Assembly (NCBI RefSeq): GCF_900182575.1
Contig: NZ_FXSZ01000003.1
Location: 1 to 64,000 of the forward strand
Source of the DNA: Solitalea koreensis
GTDB taxonomy: Bacteria; Bacteroidota; Bacteroidia; Sphingobacteriales; Sphingobacteriaceae
Direction of reading: 5' to 3'
DNA: 64,000 bases
Shown here: positions 62,215 through 64,000 of the stretch, piece after piece
How the letters are laid out: every line of letters starts with the position of its first letter
How positions within the stretch are numbered: position 1 is the stretch's first letter
The notes under the pieces: model-generated
What the model was told of the DNA's origin: nothing
Database searches by the model: none
What the model saw: only the letters and a program-made list of their open reading frames with translations
Made by a program: the position numbers and the translations under genes

Positions 62215-63489
62215 CTATTTTAGGTCAAAACCAATGTCTTTTCTGTAGTATTTGCCTTCGTATTGTATTTTTGCAGCATTCGAATTAGAAAATGCCAATG
62301 CACTTTCCATGTCCTTACCAAGAGTTGTTACAGCAATTACCCGACCGCCGGCAGTAACCACCTTGCCATCTTTTAGTTCGGTGCCTGCATGGAAAACTAA
62401 ACTGTTTTCAATGTTTTCCAATCCTGTTATTTCTTTGCCTTTCTCATAATCGCCCGGGTAACCACCTGAAACCAGCATTACCGTTGTTGCAGTACGTTCG
62501 TCTACCTCATATGATTTCTCATGCAGTTTTTCATTGGCAACACCTAATAAGAGATCAACTAAATCTGATTTAATACGAGGTAATACGCTTTCTGTTTCCG
62601 GATCGCCCATGCGAACATTATATTCAACAACAAAAGGATCGCCATTGTCGTTCATTAATCCAATAAAAATGAAGCCTTTGTAAGGAATATTGTCCTTTTT
62701 TAAACCTTCAACCGTAGGAATCACAATACGTTCTTCGACTTTTTTCATAAAATCGCCTTGAGCAAAAGGTACCGGCGAAATAGAACCCATACCACCTGTG
62801 TTCAATCCGGCATCCGCTTCGCCTATACGTTTATAATCTTTGGCTGAAGGAAGCAATTTATAACTATGGCCATCGGTTAAAACAAATACCGAAAGTTCAA
62901 TACCTTTTAAAAAAGCTTCAATAACAACAGTTTTACTGGCTTCGCCAAATTTAGCATCAGCCAACATCGCTTTTAACTCTGCTTTGGCTTCTTCACGTGA
63001 TTGGCATATCAAAACACCTTTGCCTGCAGCCAAACCATCCGCTTTTAATACAATTGGTAAGGAATGGTTTTCTAAATAATTCAATCCTTCTTGCAACTGA
63101 TCAGCGGTAAAGCTCGCATAAGCAGCTGTAGGGATGTTATGACGCATCATGAATTGCTTCGAGAAGTCTTTACTGCCTTCTAATGTGGCACCTAGCTGCT
63201 GCGGACCAATTACCGGAATGTGTTTAATTTGATTATCGGCCAGAAAAAAATCATGAATACCTTTCACCAAAGGCTCTTCAGGACCAACAATCACCATTTT
63301 TACTTCATTCTCTAAAACAAACTTTTTAATAGCCTCAAAATCGGTGGCCTTGATCGCCACATTTTGTCCATGATGTAAGGTACCGGCATTACCAGGAGCT
63401 ATAAACAACGTTTCGCAGTGTTTGCTTTGAGAAATTTTCCAGGCGAAGGCGTGTTCACGTCCACCTGATCCGAGAAGTAAAATATTCAT
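62215..63489 (-). CDS. purD: Phosphoribosylamine--glycine ligase (GAR synthetase)
   Basis: A 424-aa ATP-grasp enzyme for the second step of purine synthesis: phosphoribosylamine + glycine + ATP to GAR. N-terminal LLLGSGGREHAFAW is the family signature. The ATP-grasp lysine region VLKADGLAAGKGV is near residue 145. The metal-binding end VEYNVRMGDPETE (~288-300) is intact. Monofunctional, with no PurM/PurN fusion. Promoter box at 63578 and terminator at 62152. Confidence 0.97.
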   Translation of the reverse strand: MNILLLGSGGREHAFAWKISQSKHCETLFIAPGNAGTLHHGQNVAIKATDFEAIKKFVLENEVKMVIVGPEEPLVKGIHDFFLADNQIKHIPVIGPQQLGATLEGSKDFSKQFMMRHNIPTAAYASFTADQLQEGLNYLENHSLPIVLKADGLAAGKGVLICQSREEAKAELKAMLADAKFGEASKTVVIEAFLKGIELSVFVLTDGHSYKLLPSAKDYKRIGEADAGLNTGGMGSISPVPFAQGDFMKKVEERIVIPTVEGLKKDNIPYKGFIFIGLMNDNGDPFVVEYNVRMGDPETESVLPRIKSDLVDLLLGVANEKLHEKSYEVDERTATTVMLVSGGYPGDYEKGKEITGLENIENSLVFHAGTELKDGKVVTAGGRVIAVTTLGKDMESALAFSNSNAAKIQYEGKYYRKDIGFDLK

Positions 63490-63577
63490 CTGATGTAAGG
63501 AAATCCCCTAGTGGAAAATGATTTAGGATTGAGCAAGTGTTCGGGGTTAACATTCACTAATGTATCAAAAATCAGGG

Positions 63578-63585
63578 CAAAGATA
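63578..63585 (-). promoter_or_regulatory. -7 promoter box (TATCTTTG) of purD
   Basis: A TAnnTTTG match on the minus strand, 89 bp before the purD start. The resulting leader of about 80 nt shows no recognised riboswitch. Confidence 0.45.
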
Positions 63586-63606
63586 AAAAATACTCCGGTG
63601 TTATGC

Positions 63607-63696
63607 TTAGGCTAAAGAAGTATCTTTTAATGATTTGACATCCTTATTAGTAAGAGCAAACAGGATCTCTGCAATTTTCTTGTCAATGGATGCTTT
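63607..63696 (-). pseudogene. Possible 3' relic of a lost gene
   Basis: A coding-like minus frame reads SIDKKIAEILFALTNKDVK, then SLKDTSLA and TAA. An in-frame stop precedes it and no start codon exists. Weak; the spacer 63490-63763 otherwise holds only the purD promoter box. Confidence 0.25.
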
Positions 63697-63763
63697 TTAG
63701 GTCGAAATGAACTTATATGGAATTTAAAGCTTATGCTGAAGAGGGGTCGATTTGGGTAAATGT

Positions 63764-63802
63764 AATGCTGAGCGGATTAGCTTGTTGCCTCCACTCAGCA
63801 TT
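63764..63802 (-). terminator. Terminator of the partial outer-membrane gene
   Basis: 12-bp arms (AATGCTGAGCGG / CCACTCAGCATT, one mismatch) with a 15-nt loop, 20 bp past the stop at 63823. The T-run is weak. Confidence 0.6.
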
Positions 63803-63822
63803 ATAAATGTATTAAATATAGC

Positions 63823-64000
63823 TTATCGCTGCATTCCTCTGCCGCCGCCCGCACTAAATTGGCCGAAACGATAGTTAAAACCTAATCTGATTACTCGTGT
63901 AGTTGTTTTATTTAAGCTGTTTTGCGTAAATGAACTGCTAATAATACGAGCAGCATTTCGAGTATTAAACAGATCATCTGCACTTAGGGTAATATTAAAT
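63823..64000 (-). CDS. C-terminal end of an outer-membrane beta-barrel protein (partial)
   Basis: The last 58 codons of a minus-strand gene cut by the window edge. The frame encodes FNITLSADDLFNTRNAAR, a loop, then VIRLGFNYRFG. This is the usual ending of the OMP_b-brl_3 / TonB-dependent-receptor-like barrel family, followed by a Gly/Arg-rich tail GGGRGMQR. The 5' part is beyond 64000, so domain content upstream (for example a carboxypeptidase-regulatory or plug domain) cannot be judged. Confidence 0.75.
   Translation of the reverse strand, partial: FNITLSADDLFNTRNAARIISSSFTQNSLNKTTTRVIRLGFNYRFGQFSAGGGRGMQR

Noticed and set aside
63486..63585. Purine riboswitch in the purD leader
   Set aside because: The ~80-nt leader shows no recognisable conserved purine or PreQ1 aptamer elements.

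Overview
This window is a chromosomal segment of a member of the Bacteroidota, most likely a Sphingobacteriaceae-type bacterium. The evidence is a SusC/SusD pair inside a polysaccharide-utilisation locus, GH97 and GH37 enzymes, a eukaryote-like GlnRS beside a standard GluRS, many OmpA/Omp85/beta-barrel proteins, and at least thirteen TAnnTTTG promoter boxes of the Bacteroidota type. Shine-Dalgarno sites are almost absent. No rRNA, tRNA, CRISPR array, intact insertion sequence or prophage was recognised.

Layout. 1-4.1 kb: an ECF sigma / anti-sigma / lipoprotein operon, a small membrane protein, a hotdog thioesterase and an orphan histidine kinase. 4.3-10.9 kb: gltX, an AmpD-like amidase, glnS, a stand-alone B12-binding subunit, a crotonase, a channel-like two-helix protein and a small beta-barrel. 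11-18.6 kb: a decayed outer-membrane gene, AMP nucleosidase, then a receiver protein, an NtrC-type sigma-54 activator and a large multi-PAS kinase, then an OmpA protein. 18.6-30.8 kb: an AI-2E family permease, a YtxH/holin-like/159-aa cassette, GDP-fucose synthase, an outer-membrane pair with an Omp85-type barrel, trmB, an alkyltransferase-like protein, an AhpD-like protein, tag, an EamA exporter and polA.

30.8-49.4 kb is the accessory part. An 11-unit, roughly 22-bp imperfect tandem array runs straight into the decayed C-terminal tail of a tyrosine recombinase. A carbohydrate locus follows: periplasmic trehalase (GH37), DUF2891, GH2, GH97, a LacI-type regulator facing away from SusC-SusD, an SGNH esterase and an alpha/beta-hydrolase esterase. 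The enzymes suggest deacylation and cleavage of a glucose/galactose-containing glycan or glycoside, with trehalose as one possible product or side substrate. Short 3' tails of lost genes survive in the spacers: a second SusD, a DUF2264-type protein and others. The locus has therefore apparently shrunk by deletion.

49.4-64 kb returns to housekeeping genes: fumC, an S1/P1 nuclease, a quinone-reductase-like MDR, an LMW phosphatase, hisS, hutH, a phosphoserine-phosphatase fusion lacking the dehydrogenase catalytic core, an SDR, a ureohydrolase-like protein with eroded metal ligands, two paralogous lipoproteins, purD, and the 3' end of an outer-membrane barrel gene cut by the window edge.

No fully new multi-gene system is proven. 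The best candidates for novelty are the 22-bp array joined to the recombinase tail, the tail-relic pattern, the paralogous lipoprotein pair, and the degenerate-enzyme families.
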